Part shown: positions 1-11,430 of the stretch, piece after piece
Layout of the letters: every line of letters starts with the position of its first letter
Numbering within the stretch: position 1 is the first letter of the stretch
From: Toxorhynchites rutilus septentrionalis
Lineage: Eukaryota > Arthropoda > Insecta > Diptera > Culicidae
Direction of reading: 5' to 3'
Assembly (NCBI RefSeq): GCF_029784135.1
Contig: NC_073746.1
Span: forward strand, 300,335,614 to 300,399,613
DNA length: 64,000 nucleotides
Translations under genes and position numbers: made by a program
The notes under the pieces: generated by a model
The model's input: only the letters and a program-made list of their open reading frames with translations
What the model was told of the DNA's origin: nothing
The model's database searches: none

Positions 1-112
1 TCAAAAAAAAACTACAACCTGACGTTGTACAGAACCTTATGGACGGGGTAAAGAGGAAGGTGCGAGCATACGGGCTTGGGCTCGAAGTATGAATAAAAAG
101 AAAATGCCAAAA
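1..112 (+). mobile_element. 3' remnant of a DD37E mariner (ITmD37E-type) element
   Basis: The first ~110 bases are nearly identical to 35742-35852, the 3' end of the transposase gene in the larger DD37E mariner of this window (C-terminal residues ending GLGLEV, then a stop). The match begins in an A-tract preceded by TC and fades near base 112. The rest of the element lies left of the window or is lost. In the other copy the same A-tract is the insertion point of a hairpin-ended element, so the window may start just beyond such an insertion. That last point is inference. Confidence 0.75.
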
Positions 113-242
113 GTATGTATGTGGATCTTAACTATTTAGACTCTCAAAATTACAGATTTTGAACAATGAAAAAACTCAATTCAAATGCAATTACTACACA
201 CAATCACAGTCCTATGTCAAGATCCCGTCCGTGCCTCTAGGC

Positions 243-2509
243 TCAGACCCATCCACTGTTTTTGGTGTCTGGATTATTTCGCATACAGACCTTAATATAT
301 TCGACAAGTTCTTCATGACCGTATTTGGTAGCAATATTCAGAGCTTTGTATGGAAACAAGTTGAGCTCCACGTTGTTGGCAAACATTTCCCTCATAATAA
401 TAATATTGCCACTGCGTGCAACGTGTGTTACTGGAGTCCATCCCGAAGAATGTTCGAGATGAATATCCGCTCCGGCGGAAACCAAACACTTTGCAATTGC
501 TATAAAACCCTTTTCAAACGCAATGTGCAGGAGAATTTCGAAGGCTGTCGAAATGACGTTCAAATTCGCGGCATTTGCTATTAGTTCCATAACAATGTGC
601 AATTGGTTGTACTTCGCCGCGATGTGCAATGCAGTTTCTCCTTTGTCGTTTTGCATGTCGATGAGCGCAGAGCAGCCTGTTAAATATTGGACGATTTCCA
701 ATTTTCCGAATCTAGCTGCAATATGTAGAGAGGTGTCTTTAGTTGTTGTGACCTCTTTCAAGTCCACTTTGTGTGCGACTAATTGTCGTGTAACGGTCAT
801 GTGACAGCCAAGTGTAGCGGAGTCCATTCTTCGCTGTTTTGAAAATTCTTCAACTTGCATTTTTCCATCAGATACTTTACCATTTCCGAATGACCATTTT
901 CAGCGGCTATGTGAAGAATCGTCATTCCCGCTTTTGTAGTCAGATATTGTTTCGCCTTTTTCTCCATCAATCGCTTCAGTATGTCCATGTGACCATTTCT
1001 GGCAGCCACATGAAGCGCAGTCCATCCGTCGATATCCTCACGATCGATTAAACATGGGAATGTAACCAAGTATTTGACTATTTCTACATGACCATGTTCG
1101 GTCGCTAGATGTAGAGCCGTCTTTCGCTTAGCGGTACATGAACTCAAATTGACCCCATAGCCGAACAGTTTCTTGAGAACTTCCAAGTGTCCGTGTGCGG
1201 CTGCGAAGTGAGCCGGATTCCAGATAAGGTGATCTTTGTAATTCACTTGGGCCGCTTCTGCAATCAAATATCGCATTATGTCTAATCGTCCCGTCATCGC
1301 CGCGATGTGAAGTGGTGTCACCAATTCATTGTTGGTCGCATTTACGTCAGCTTTGCTAGCGATTAGTACCTTCACAGCTTCCTGGTGATTTTGCTGCACC
1401 GCAAAGTGGAGTGGAGTCCAGCCATCAATGTTCCGACAGTTGACATTTGCTTTATTTTTTTATTAGGCACTCCACAATGTCCACGTGCCCATTCAGCGCC
1501 TCCATGTGGAGCACTGTCATTTTTTTGTTGTCTTCTCTCTCGATTTGAGCACCATTTGCCTCAAGATACTTGACAACTTCTTTGTGCTTATGCTTGGCGG
1601 CAATATGACAAGCAGTCTGATTTTTGAGTGTGATGCAATTCATATCTTCAATATCCGTGGCTGCTACTATTTCCTTGACAATATCGAGATTTCCCAGTTT
1701 GGCAGCAAAATAGTCCAACCGAAACATGCTTCACGACATTTAAGATAAGAAGTTTTTAAGTTATTAACCAAGAAGTTTAAGTTTTTAACCAAGAATTCTA
1801 CGGTCTCCAGGCAGTCATTCCCCACAGCTACATGTAGCATATTCATTTCCATCCCCTTTAAACATTCCGGATCGACTCCGATCGCAAGAAGCGTTTTAAC
1901 AACATCCACGTGGTTATTTTTCACAGCTAATAACAGAGGGGTGTATTGGTTATGATCTTGCAAATTTAGGTAGACTTTGTTTGAAGCTATAATTTTAACC
2001 AGTTCTAAGTGACCATTCTGGGGGGCGATATGAAGAGGAGAGGTCTCATCTTTGGATGTACATTTCACATAGGCATACATCTTGAGGAGTAACTTCACTG
2101 TGTCGGTGTGACCAAACTTCGTTGCCAGATGAAGCGGACTGTTTCCTTCACTATCATAACAATGAAATTTGGCGAAATTTGCTATCAAACACTCAACTAC
2201 TTCCGTGTGACCGTTTTTTGCTGCTACATGAGCAACAGTGACCCCGTTTGAGGCACTGACTCTCATGTCGGCCTTGCAGTCAATCAGATATTTCACCAGC
2301 TCCAAATTTTCGTTCTCGGCTGCAAAGTGAAGCGGGGTCCAATTTCGATCGCTTTTGGAATTGATTCTGGCACCATTCACTAGAAGCGCCACATCGGCTT
2401 CCTTATGGTCACTTTGGGCCGCCAAATGAAGAGCTGTCTCCTGGCATTTCGACATCGCATTCACATCACAATTGTGAGCAATGAGGTGTGCCATGGTGGC
2501 CACATGGCC
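243..2509 (-). pseudogene. Ankyrin-repeat protein pseudogene (paralogue A)
   Basis: On the minus strand this stretch encodes about 20 consecutive ~33-residue ankyrin repeats of the type G-TPLHxAAxxGH-----LL--GA-VN, the usual protein-binding scaffold. Its first repeats align with the N-terminal repeats of the ankyrin gene at 61784-63658. It lacks the MGxPxPE leader because a BEL LTR ends at base 2510 inside the first repeat. The reading frame changes three times: at a short AT-rich tandem repeat (about 1740-1800), at an A-run near 1450, and near 800 just after an AVT sequence. The last open segment ends with a stop at 243-245, beyond where the paralogue at 61784 ends. With no start and three frameshifts it is probably dead. 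Short indels in homopolymers could be assembly errors, but the LTR insertion is clear. Partner protein and pathway are unknown. Confidence 0.85.
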
Positions 2510-2886
2510 TGTACCGTCGAGCGGTAACCGGACCCTACGTTGTGTTATCTTTCTTTTCCGGATCCACTCCAAGCGTTTTATTTTTACTTAAGTATCTCTT
2601 CGGTTAACCGATTCCATCCACCTGTAATTTGACTACGGGAGATGGAATGAAGAGAGCGAAGTAGGAAAGATGGCGATTTTATTTGCGCACAACTTTTAGC
2701 ATAGACCACACTACATCGACTGACTTGTATATTAAAAAAAGTTAACTATGCTACTGACCGCCATCGCTGCCAGTGCGCGCTTGTGTTGGTGCAAGCGTTA
2801 ATCGCATTTGTCAGCGACGGGGTTCGGCTCCTAATGTCAACTAGGCATTACACCGCAAGCTCAAAAAAATAGCAGTGGGCGCAACA
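2510..2886 (-). repeat. 3' LTR of the truncated BEL element, with adjacent polypurine tract
   Basis: On the minus strand the LTR begins TGTTGCGCCC at 2886 and ends ..GGTACA at 2510, with the TG..CA boundaries usual for LTRs. Just upstream (2887-2899) is a purine tract, AAGGCGGCGGGTA read on the minus strand. It is the same as the tract preceding the 3' LTR of the other BEL element at 52030-52042, which fixes the LTR start. A shared ACACAACGTAGG motif near the end also matches the other element's LTR. Confidence 0.85.
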
Positions 2887-2999
2887 TACCCGCCGCCTTG
2901 AATTGTTATGATTCAACACTAATACTAACATAATTTGTTTACAAACATCAATCTTGCGAACTATTTTCTAAAGCTTACTCATAAACACGTAACAATTAA

Positions 3000-5900
3000 T
3001 TATTTTTCAGGATTGGTACATGAAATATTCGTTGCTGTTTGTTCACTGGTCGCTGGACTTCCCTCTGTGTCGGTGCTGGCATCGGAGAACGGCAACAAGC
3101 AGATTTTCGTGACGGGGCGAGTGATGATTCCTCTCGCTGTTCGAAGCGATACGACACGGACGATTTTGTCTTTTCCTGGGTGGACTCCAGTTATTCGCGC
3201 AAGAGGCCACCTGAGAGGAGCCTGCATCTCATCCACTACGACGACCATCCGGCCCGGAATGATTTCGTTGTTTCGGCTGCGATGTTTCGAATCCCGCTGG
3301 AGTTCGTGCAAATATTCATCACGCCAACGGATCCAAAATTGTTGGACGTGCATCTGGAGCTGTTGGTAGTGCGTGAGCCGATTTGTTGGGACTGTGCTGA
3401 TGTCTGGGTCGGGCAAAGCTGTCGTTGAAGTGCCGATGAGAAAGTGTGCAGGCGTTAAAACGCTGAGGTCGCACGGATCGTCAGAGATGGGAAGCAGCGG
3501 GCGTGAATTCATTATTGATTCAATTTGTGTCAACACCGTTGCCATATCCTCGAACGATAGTCTGGTGGACCCCAGCTGGCGAAACAAGTGCCTTTTGGCG
3601 ATCTTCACGGCCGCCTCCCACAGCCCACCGAAGTGTGGGGCTTTCGGAGGCGTCAGATGCCATTGTATGCCAATTTCGGCGCAAGCGTTGCGGATTTTGT
3701 CTTGGTCGGAGTTACTGCGATGCATCCGGTACAGTTCAACGAGCTCATTTTTGGCTCCCTCAAAGTTTTTCCCATTGTCTGAGTGCAGATGAGAGGGACT
3801 GCCACGACGTGAGATGAAACGTCGCAACGCCTTCAGAAAGGTGTGGGTGGATAGGTCGCTGGCAAGCTCAATATGGACACCCTTCGTTGTGAAGCATACG
3901 AATATGCAGATGTACGCCTTCATCGCAGGCGCCCGTGGGTGTGTTGGTTTGAGATAAACCGGGCCGGCGTAATCTACTCCGGTGACTTCGAACGGTCTTC
4001 CTGGCACTACTCGTTGGGCAGGTAGCTGGCCTATTTGTTGCTCTACGGGCTCTGGATTGAAACGAGTGCAACGGAAGCAATTGCGAACAATGCTTCTAAC
4101 CAGCCGACGGCCATCCAAAGACCAGAACTCTTGCCGTATGGTGGCCAGTAGATGGCGCCCGCCGCCGTGGAAGAGCTTGAGGTGGTAATGTTCGGCAATT
4201 ATGCGAGTGAAGGGATGATTGGCAGGAAGTAGGGAAGGATGTTTCGTGTGGTAAGGCAACTGGGACAAGTTTAATCTCCCTCCAACCCTTAGAACTCTCT
4301 CAGAATCTAGAATAGGATTTAATAAGCGAATGGTTGACTTTTTTGAAATGGATTTTCCCTTCTCGAGTTCCCGAATTTCGTCGTTGAAAGCATCTTCTTG
4401 CGCTAAACGAGTGAGGCGTGTTTTTGCGATTCGTACTTGTTCCACGGTTAGAGATATGCTGTGGGAAGTATCGGGTGATGCTTGCAGGCTGTTCCTCGCC
4501 TGAATCTTCGCTCTGCTGTTGGAAATGAAGCGCAAACAGTAGCCGACGATGTGCAGTAGACGGGTGAAAGAACTGTAGCGAAGGAACAGCGGGTTGATTG
4601 TAGTTTGTGTTTGCACAGCTGCTACGACTTGACGAATCTCCAGTTCTTCGTCTGGAACACCTGGTAGAGTGAGTATGGGCCATTCTCGGGACGGAAGTGC
4701 TAACCAGTGTGGTCCGTTGTACCAGTAGTCAGAGCTAAGAAGTCCTTCAACTGTCGTGCCTCGAGATACCAAATCAGCTGGATTTTCACTTCCCGGAACG
4801 TGGCGCCATTGGCAGCCGTGTGTGTGGTGTTGCACTTCAGCCACTCTGTTGGCCACGAAAGTCTTCCAGACGTTTGGTGGTGATTTTAGCCACTGAAGGG
4901 TAACCGTGGAATCTGTCCAAAAATGGGATGACTCGATCTGCAGATCTAGGGCTTGCTTGACGTGGTCGTAAAGGTGAGCACCGAGAACAGCAGCACATAG
5001 TTCCAGACGTGCGATACTCAAACGCTTCAGAGGGGCTACTCTAGATTTCGCGGCTAGTAGTTGTACTCGGACATTTCCCTTGGGGTTTTCGCATCGTGCA
5101 TAGACGCACGCTCCGTATGCATCCTCGGAGGCATCTGTGAATGTGTGCAGCTGCACCTTAGATCTGGGTAGAAAAGCGTAGCGTTGAACGCGAAAAGCAG
5201 ACACTTTCGGTAGGTCTTGACAATAATGTTTCCATTTAGTTTGTAGGTTGTCCGGTACTGGATCGTCCCATCCGCACGGAAGCACCCAGAGTTGTTGCAT
5301 GATGATTTTCGCCGTGACAACCACCGGAGCAATTAATCCCATCGGATCGAAAAGCCTCGCTATTGTAGACAAGATCGAGCGCTTGGTCCAAGGGTCACTG
5401 TTAGGCTCGATCAGAGAATCAGCGGAGGAAATCAGCCTCTGGTTCCCAACCAATTCCCAGCGTTTTCACAGTTTCGTTGGGACCAAACTGCAGAGAGGAT
5501 TGTGTCCCGATCTGGTCGTCGTGCAAACCGTGAAGCACTTCGAGATGGTTCGAAGTCCACTTCCGCAATTCTAGACCTCCCTTCGCTAATAATTCGGATA
5601 ATTCGGTCCTCAAACGAATAGCTTCCTCAACCGAGTGTGCTCCTCCAATGAAGTCGTCTACATAAAAACCTTTTTCGAGAGCCGGCCGTCCGAGAGGATA
5701 GGATGTACCTTCGTCAGCCGCTAGCTGTTTCAGTGTGCGAGTTGCGAGGAAGGAAGAGGGAGCTATCCCGTAAGTAACGGTGAGCAACTCGTAGGTCTGG
5801 ACTGGAACCTGCCTCGAGAACCGCCAGAGAATTCTTTGCAGTGGTGTATCCTCAGGATGGACAAGAACTTGTCTGTACATTTTGGCAATGTCACCGACGA

Positions 5901-6445
5901 GCGCTACAGGAAAAGTACGGAAGCGAAGAATAAGCGTGAGCAGATCGTCCTGCACTACAGGTCCAACGCAAAGAGCTTCGTTGAGGGAGAAGCCGGACGA
6001 AGTCTTGGAAGAGCCGTCGAAAACGACTCTGACCTTGGTGGTCGTGCTTGTGTCCTTAATCACGGGATGGTGAGGCAGGTAATATGACACGGGAGCTTGA
6101 TCGTCTTCCGCGTTGACCAGTTTCATGTGGCCAAGGGAGAGATATTCCCGCATGAATTTGTCATATTCTTCCTTCAGTTCTGGGTTCCTATCCAGTCGTC
6201 GTTCAAGTAGTTGATAGCGATTGAGAGCGCTTGCTTTCGAGTCATTCAGCATGATGTTGAAATTGGGTTTTCGGGGCAAACGTACTACGTAGCGTCCTTC
6301 ATTGTCACGGGTTGTAGTGGACTGGTAGAACGTTTCGCAGAACTTTTCTTCTGCCGAGTAAGTGTCGTTGGTAGATAGACTCTCAGTCATCCAGAACCTT
6401 TCGATGATCTGCTCGAGGGAAACCATTGAAACTACCGTCGAAGTT
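3000..6445 (-). pseudogene. BEL Pol fragment: reverse transcriptase, RNase H, integrase
   Basis: Encodes the enzymes that copy and integrate a BEL element. Visible are the reverse transcriptase with the YVDD-type active site (FYVDDFIGG), the RNase H start (TFTDASEDAYGAC), an integrase zinc region (H..H..CFRC) and integrase catalytic blocks GVDYAGP and LHSDNGKNFEGA plus the glutamate in PKAPHFGGLWEAA. The frame is broken once near 5418-5421, just after WEPEADFLR, where comparison with the homologous ORF at 47-52 kb suggests a 2-nt loss. Gag, zinc knuckles and protease are absent. The N-terminal side is fused in frame to ankyrin sequence. It cannot encode a working element. Confidence 0.88.
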
Positions 6446-7043
6446 CTGTCGTTAGACACGGAATTCACCTGGGCACCCTGCTCAAGCAGCATTTCCACCG
6501 TATCTACGTGATCGAATTTGGTGGCCAGATGCAGCGGAGTCCATCCTCCCCGCAATCGAGTTTAGCATGGTTCGCTAGTAAGCATCTAGCCACCGCTGTG
6601 TGGCCATTTTGTGCCGCCATATGGAGCGGAGTGCCAAACTCCGACGTAACCGCATTCACATCGGCCTTGCATGCTATCAAACATTGCACCATCTGCAAAC
6701 GACAATTTTCGGCGGCAAAATGAAGCGAAGTCCAGTTCCTATTGGTTCGGGAATCAATTCTAGCGCCAAGAGCAACCAGCGCCCCGGCTGCCAGATTGTG
6801 TCCATTTCGAGCTGCCAAATGGAGAGCTGTTTTCTGGCTTTTGGATCGCGTGTGCACTGCGCATCCATCGACGATGAGTTGCTTTATGGTAGCAGTTTGA
6901 CCCTGTTTAGCCGCCACATGGAGTGGAGTCCTTTCGTCGCGTATCTGCTCGAATTTATCCTCATCGATGCTGTCCGGCAGGTCAATGGGTAAGTCGTTTG
7001 GAGTCAGGATTTGATTTGGACATTCAGGAATTGGAATACCCAT
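6446..7043 (-). pseudogene. Ankyrin-repeat protein, N-terminal part (paralogue C), truncated
   Basis: Starts at an ATG whose product begins MGIPIPE, matching the MGVPVPE start of the ankyrin gene at 61784-63658, so this is the true N-terminus of a paralogue. A short leader is followed by about five ankyrin repeats (TPLHVAAKQGQ, TALHLAARNGH, TSLHFAAENCR, TPLHMAAQNGH, TPLHLATKFDH). A 1-nt change in a G-run near 6553 shifts the frame in the fifth repeat. The shifted frame then runs straight into BEL reverse transcriptase at about 6445. The remaining repeats are gone. The truncated product has no known function. Confidence 0.85.
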
Positions 7044-8035
7044 CGTAGCTACTAAGCTGAGTTTTACTGAATGTCTGCAATGTTAATCCGTCGAACCTGT
7101 TTGGAGATACCAGAAGAAGGGAACATGATTCAGTTCTAGTTCTGGGTGCTTGTTAATTGATCCTTGGATGATGGAAAGATTGCATATGAAGAATAATGTA
7201 CAAACTTTTTGATCATTGCATTACGAAAACAATGGATAAATGGAAGATAAATCCGGCTACAATTGAGTCTACGAGTTTACAATTATTTCAGTTTACTTAT
7301 CTATTCCGTCTTAGATTTGAAAACACTATGTTCCGTTTGTTCCACGTTTTCACAAATGACTCAACTTCACTGAAAACTACGCTGAGAAACAAAAATGGTC
7401 CTTAACACAGAGAGCACAGTATACAAAAATAACACAAAATGCAAACCTTTTCGGATTACCGTGCGAATAACATACGGTTTATAAAAATTGTTTTAAACTA
7501 AGTCAGACAGCAACTGTTTGTTACGAGAATGTTTTCGTCACTGACTGTATCACAGCAGTGGATTAGAACAAAATTCTAATCGTGCCCTCTGACACTGATA
7601 AGCGAGAGAATAACGCACATTTTTTGGAAGAGCTTTAGCACATGTTTCTTTAATTCCACATGAGACCGGTTGCACCATCTGAATAATGAGGGAGCATCTA
7701 TTGCAAACCTTTAATGGTGACAATGATACTTAGAACCCCACTGGACCCAATAGTCTTGTGAGTCGCTGGATAGAGATTATTGCCACAGGTAATCCCAAAA
7801 GTCTGATCAATCAGCCCAATCAGTTACCTATTCCATGGAATACGTATATCATGCTGAATTATCAAACTGTGGCAATTCAAGAACAGTGGCAAATGTAAGC
7901 TCAAAATTTCCCCAAATTGATTTGACACTGTGTGAAACACGAAGCGCGAAAACCGAAACATTTCGCGGCATCTCTAATCAACACTTAGTTGATTAGAATG
8001 CTAAATATTGCAGGCTACGCGGCAAGTGCGACAAA
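7044..8035. other. AT-rich intergenic DNA upstream of ankyrin paralogue C
   Basis: No gene, TIR or repeat that recurs elsewhere in the window was recognised. It would contain the promoter of paralogue C if that copy were ever transcribed. No core promoter motif could be assigned with confidence. Confidence 0.4.
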
Positions 8036-8142
8036 TAGGGAGAATCAGGCAAAAATCGACACTGTGGGTAAAACCGACACCCTCTAATTTTTTCAGTTAG
8101 AAGAATTTTTTTGAAAATTTTCCGATTTCCCCTGTACATAGG

Positions 8143-9099
8143 GTAAATGATCTTGGTTTGTCCAATTTGGGGTGTTTTTACGCAACTAGTAAATGCAAAT
8201 CGATTTTTCTTCATGAAAATCACACATAATCGATACGAGTTTGGGTTTGTTGAAAAGCCCCAAGTCTCTAGTTGCTAATACTACCATAAGGTGTTGAATT
8301 ATTCAAATTTTTATGTTTTTTAACGATTTTCCTTAAAGAAGAATTATTATCATGGTTTGACCACCTCTGATCATGGTTTGCCCAAAAAAATGATCATGGT
8401 TTGTCCGGTTTTAGAAATCTCCATTTATGAACATTCGAATTCACAAGTAGATGTTGCATTTATCATTCCTTGAGTTTACTCTCATCATATTGATTCATTC
8501 ATAATTTAGGCTTTCTTCAGAATATTGCCTTTTCTTGGGCATTTTAGAAGTGTTCACCTCAACACAATCAACACAGAAAAACCATACTTCTGCTATGCGC
8601 GAAGCACACCATAAACAAACATAAACAAACTGCGGCGCGCCAAGCGGTTACCATAGAAATCATGTGGACAAAACAACATTATTGAATTGGACAACTCATG
8701 ATCAGAATTGAGTTCATCAAAATGCGTTAATTTAATGGTTTAGCTATGTAAATCCGATACAAATGGTGAGCAAGCATGATGTTTACAATATTTATAAGTG
8801 TTGTAATCCAGAAAAGGTCTGAATACGTGCCAAATAATCATCTGGTGATCGATTAAAAGTTAGCTCGAATGAGGGGCGCATTGACACAAATAGAAGGTGT
8901 ACTTTATAATCCTTTAAAACATGCGATTTCGTAAAAATATACTATCAAACTACTATAAATCATGTAGAAGGCAATTTCATTTATATGTTTCGAAACATTC
9001 GAAGGCCTTATTTGACACAGGAGCGCTGAATTAGAGCATTCAAAAAAGTGGGCAAACCATGATCATATTTTCAACTGGACAAACCAAGATCATTTACCC
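8143..9099 (+). mobile_element. MITE with TA duplication (family M1, ~1 kb copy)
   Basis: Terminal inverted repeats begin GGGTAAATGATCTTGGTTTG on both sides and are flanked by TA at 8141-8142 and 9100-9101. The motif 'TGATCATGGTTTG' recurs several times subterminally. There is no coding capacity. A ~0.4-kb deletion derivative of the same family sits at 25446-25839 in the opposite orientation. The TA target and TIRs suggest mobilisation by a Tc1/mariner-type transposase. Confidence 0.85.
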
Positions 9100-9657
9100 T
9101 ACTTGTAATTTCTTACGTTCCGAGTCACCTCACAGCTGCGGAAGTCGTTTTGCTGTCAAAACAAACAACAAAACAGAACCGGTTAGCAAACAGGATAGAG
9201 TCCCTGTAAACTTTCGCTAGTGGAATTTAAGTGTTTAAGTCGGAAAATTTTGGAAAATTCGATACTTTATGAGCTTAATTCATCGTAAATCATTGTTCAG
9301 TGTAGTTTGTGAAACGGTAGGTGGTGTTGTTGCTTATCAATGCTCGAAAACATTGTTTTGAAATTTCAAGTGCATTTGGGGTAACACCGACACCTTCAGT
9401 CAGGATAACCTGGTTTGGGTTTCACAGAGAGGAATTCTGACTTTTTGTAGACGCCTCGTGTTTATAATCGAAAGACAAAACGGTTGGGCTGAACTGATAA
9501 AACAGCCAAAACCAAATCGGGCATATTAACAAAAAAGCCTGGCAGAGCAGCACATTTCACGTGGATGTTCACCTAAGCTAGGATCTTAAAGTGTCCACGT
9601 AATATATAGAGAACCTCTTAATAATTTGAAATTATTGTAAAAAGTTTTCTTTATTTT

Positions 9658-11295
9658 GACGTAGAACTACGTCTTACATAAAGGGTGTCAAATCAGAAAA
9701 CAGGTCACGTTTTTATGAAATAAAGATAACGTTAATAACTATTTTTGCTGCGAACGGATTTTAACGAATCGGAAATTTTCTATGATTTGTTTGATATACT
9801 GTACATTACAATCCCATAATCTGTATATGGTTTAAATTTATGAAAATTGAAAGCATTCCCATTTCTCCATACATTTGTTGTGTCCATTTGTGTGCTTTCC
9901 CGAAAAGAGTTGTCAATAACGAGCAACTTGATTTTGTGATGCTGTGATTGATGTTTGTTTAATGATGGAAATCATGCAGCCGTAATGATAAATATAAACA
10001 AGGAGGGGAGATAGCGGGAGGAAAATAATTACGCTAGGTTATTAGTAATGCATCTCTGCTGAGGCAAATATTCAGTCTTTTTCCAAGCAGTTAAGATTGT
10101 TCGTTTTCCGTCACCATAAAGGCTTCTTTGGTGCCTTTGGCATGCATTGAACTGACGTTGGGGAAGCAGGCGTCAGTGTTGTGCGCCAAAAAATGATTTA
10201 GGGGGTAGCAAGTATCTTGAATGTCGTGCTGGAATGTTTGCCTCCAACTAAGATTACTTTTGCACTAATCTTGATAATAAAGAAGCAATGCTACTCTTCT
10301 CGAGGTTGTTGAGATTAACAGAAAGAGTTTATTCTGTTTATTTAGTCAGCAAGAAAGTAAATGTCGTTCTGGAATTTTGTATGTGATTTGGTTTCGCTTA
10401 CCAGTAGCAAAACTTTTTCCACTAACGATGACAGCTGCGCATATCTTGAGCATGAGGAAGTACTGCAAGTTTATTCGAGCCATTGATATTAACAGTAGCG
10501 TTTCTTTTGAGAAATAGCGCAAAATGATGAGAAGTGTTTATATTCCAACTAGCTTCAAGCCACCAATGTACAGCTCTGTATGCATGCGATGGCGAACACT
10601 TTTTGCTTGGTGCTTGGTATACGTTGCACGAATGATGCCGAAAGGTGTGATTCCACTGAGGCAATATTAAATATCATGTAGCATGATAGTGCCGCACCTT
10701 ATCACGATTCTTACGTGGATTTTAGGTGTTAGGTAACGGGTAGCTCAGCGGGTTGTACAACGGGGCGGGATTTTTACGGGCAGCGATTCGTGAATGGATT
10801 TCCCTGTCTACATAGCTCTGAACGGTCCAACAGTGGTACTGCACGTGCATCGGCAGTAGAGTGTACAAATCACAAGGGAATCTTCTAGCAACAGCAGATA
10901 TCCTCATTCGTGAGGAAACCCGAACTATAGCTACCAGTAACCAACGAAATTGCAGGAAAAAACTACGGGTTTTCGGAAGCTTTTTACTTCCGTTCTACGT
11001 AGGGATAGTCGCGTTTGATATCTATGGTTTTTTTTACGCGGATTTTCGAATCAACGCGGTTTTTTTACGCGGATTTTCCAATTAACGCGGTTTTTTTACG
11101 AGGTACGTATCCCCCGCGTAAAAAAAACCTGAGTGTATATAATCGACTGTAGCCGAGTCTATGTTAATTGCGAAAAAGGCCACCGGAATAGCGTTCGAGG
11201 TAAATTTCAATGCGTTAACATGAAACAAATTGCGACACACGATCAGATAGTACATAGTTCTGCGAGGGCAAGAATGAATTATCAATCAATTATTG
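9658..11295 (+). mobile_element. HINE-like hairpin-ended element, copy a (3' end unclear)
   Basis: Begins after a T-tract with the palindrome GACGTAGAACTACGTC, the 5' signature of the family. The first ~200 bp match the copies starting at 40194 and 40723, and 11136-11290 matches 41490-41960, so it belongs to the subfamily of copy g. The 3' hairpin seen in the complete copies was not found, so the right limit is only where homology ends. No protein is encoded. It lies inside the TIR element 8038-11366. Confidence 0.65.
11028..11130. repeat. Short tandem repeat, 32-bp period
   Basis: About three copies of a 32-bp unit built on ACGCGGATTTTC..AACGCGGTTTTTTT, followed by an inverted CCGCGTAAAAAAAACC. 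It lies inside hairpin-ended copy a. Confidence 0.75.
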
Positions 11296-11430
11296 TCAAC
11301 TGACACATGGTAGATCTTGGGAATGTGTGGAAATCCTTAGGGTGTCGGTTTTACCCTGATTTCCCCTACTGTAAAATTACAAAAATCCAAAAAGCTGATA
11401 TACCTTATCACATTCTGCTCTTTTTTTTCC

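Larger units (their letters stand above)
2510..6445 (-). mobile_element. 5'-truncated BEL/Pao LTR retrotransposon
   Basis: Minus-strand remnant of a BEL/Pao element holding most of pol (reverse transcriptase, RNase H, integrase) and a complete 3' LTR. The 5' LTR, gag and protease are missing. The order and protein sequence parallel the near-complete BEL element at 45411-52354, but the two have different LTRs (377 versus 312 bp), so they are different families. The pol sequence breaks off near base 6445, directly against an ankyrin repeat, and the LTR ends at 2510 against a second ankyrin paralogue. No flanking target duplication remains, which points to a deletion or recombination after insertion. 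Confidence 0.88.
8038..11366. mobile_element. TA-flanked TIR DNA transposon, non-autonomous, itself invaded
   Basis: The left end (GGGAGAATCAGG.. then GTAAAACCGACACCC) and the reverse complement of the right end (GGGGAAATCAGGGTAAAACC then GACACCC) form a long imperfect terminal inverted repeat. Both ends are flanked by TA (8036-8037 and 11367-11368), as expected for the Tc1/mariner superfamily. A partial internal copy of the terminal motif lies near 9375-9400. No transposase is present. Two younger insertions account for most of its length: a MITE at 8143-9099 and a hairpin-ended element starting at 9658. Confidence 0.7.

Noticed and set aside
243..2509. Ankyrin arrays as laterally acquired Wolbachia genes
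   Set aside because: Long ankyrin arrays occur in endosymbionts, but the three paralogues here have eukaryote-like start context and are embedded in insect transposons, with no bacterial sequence around. A bacterial origin was not supported by anything seen.
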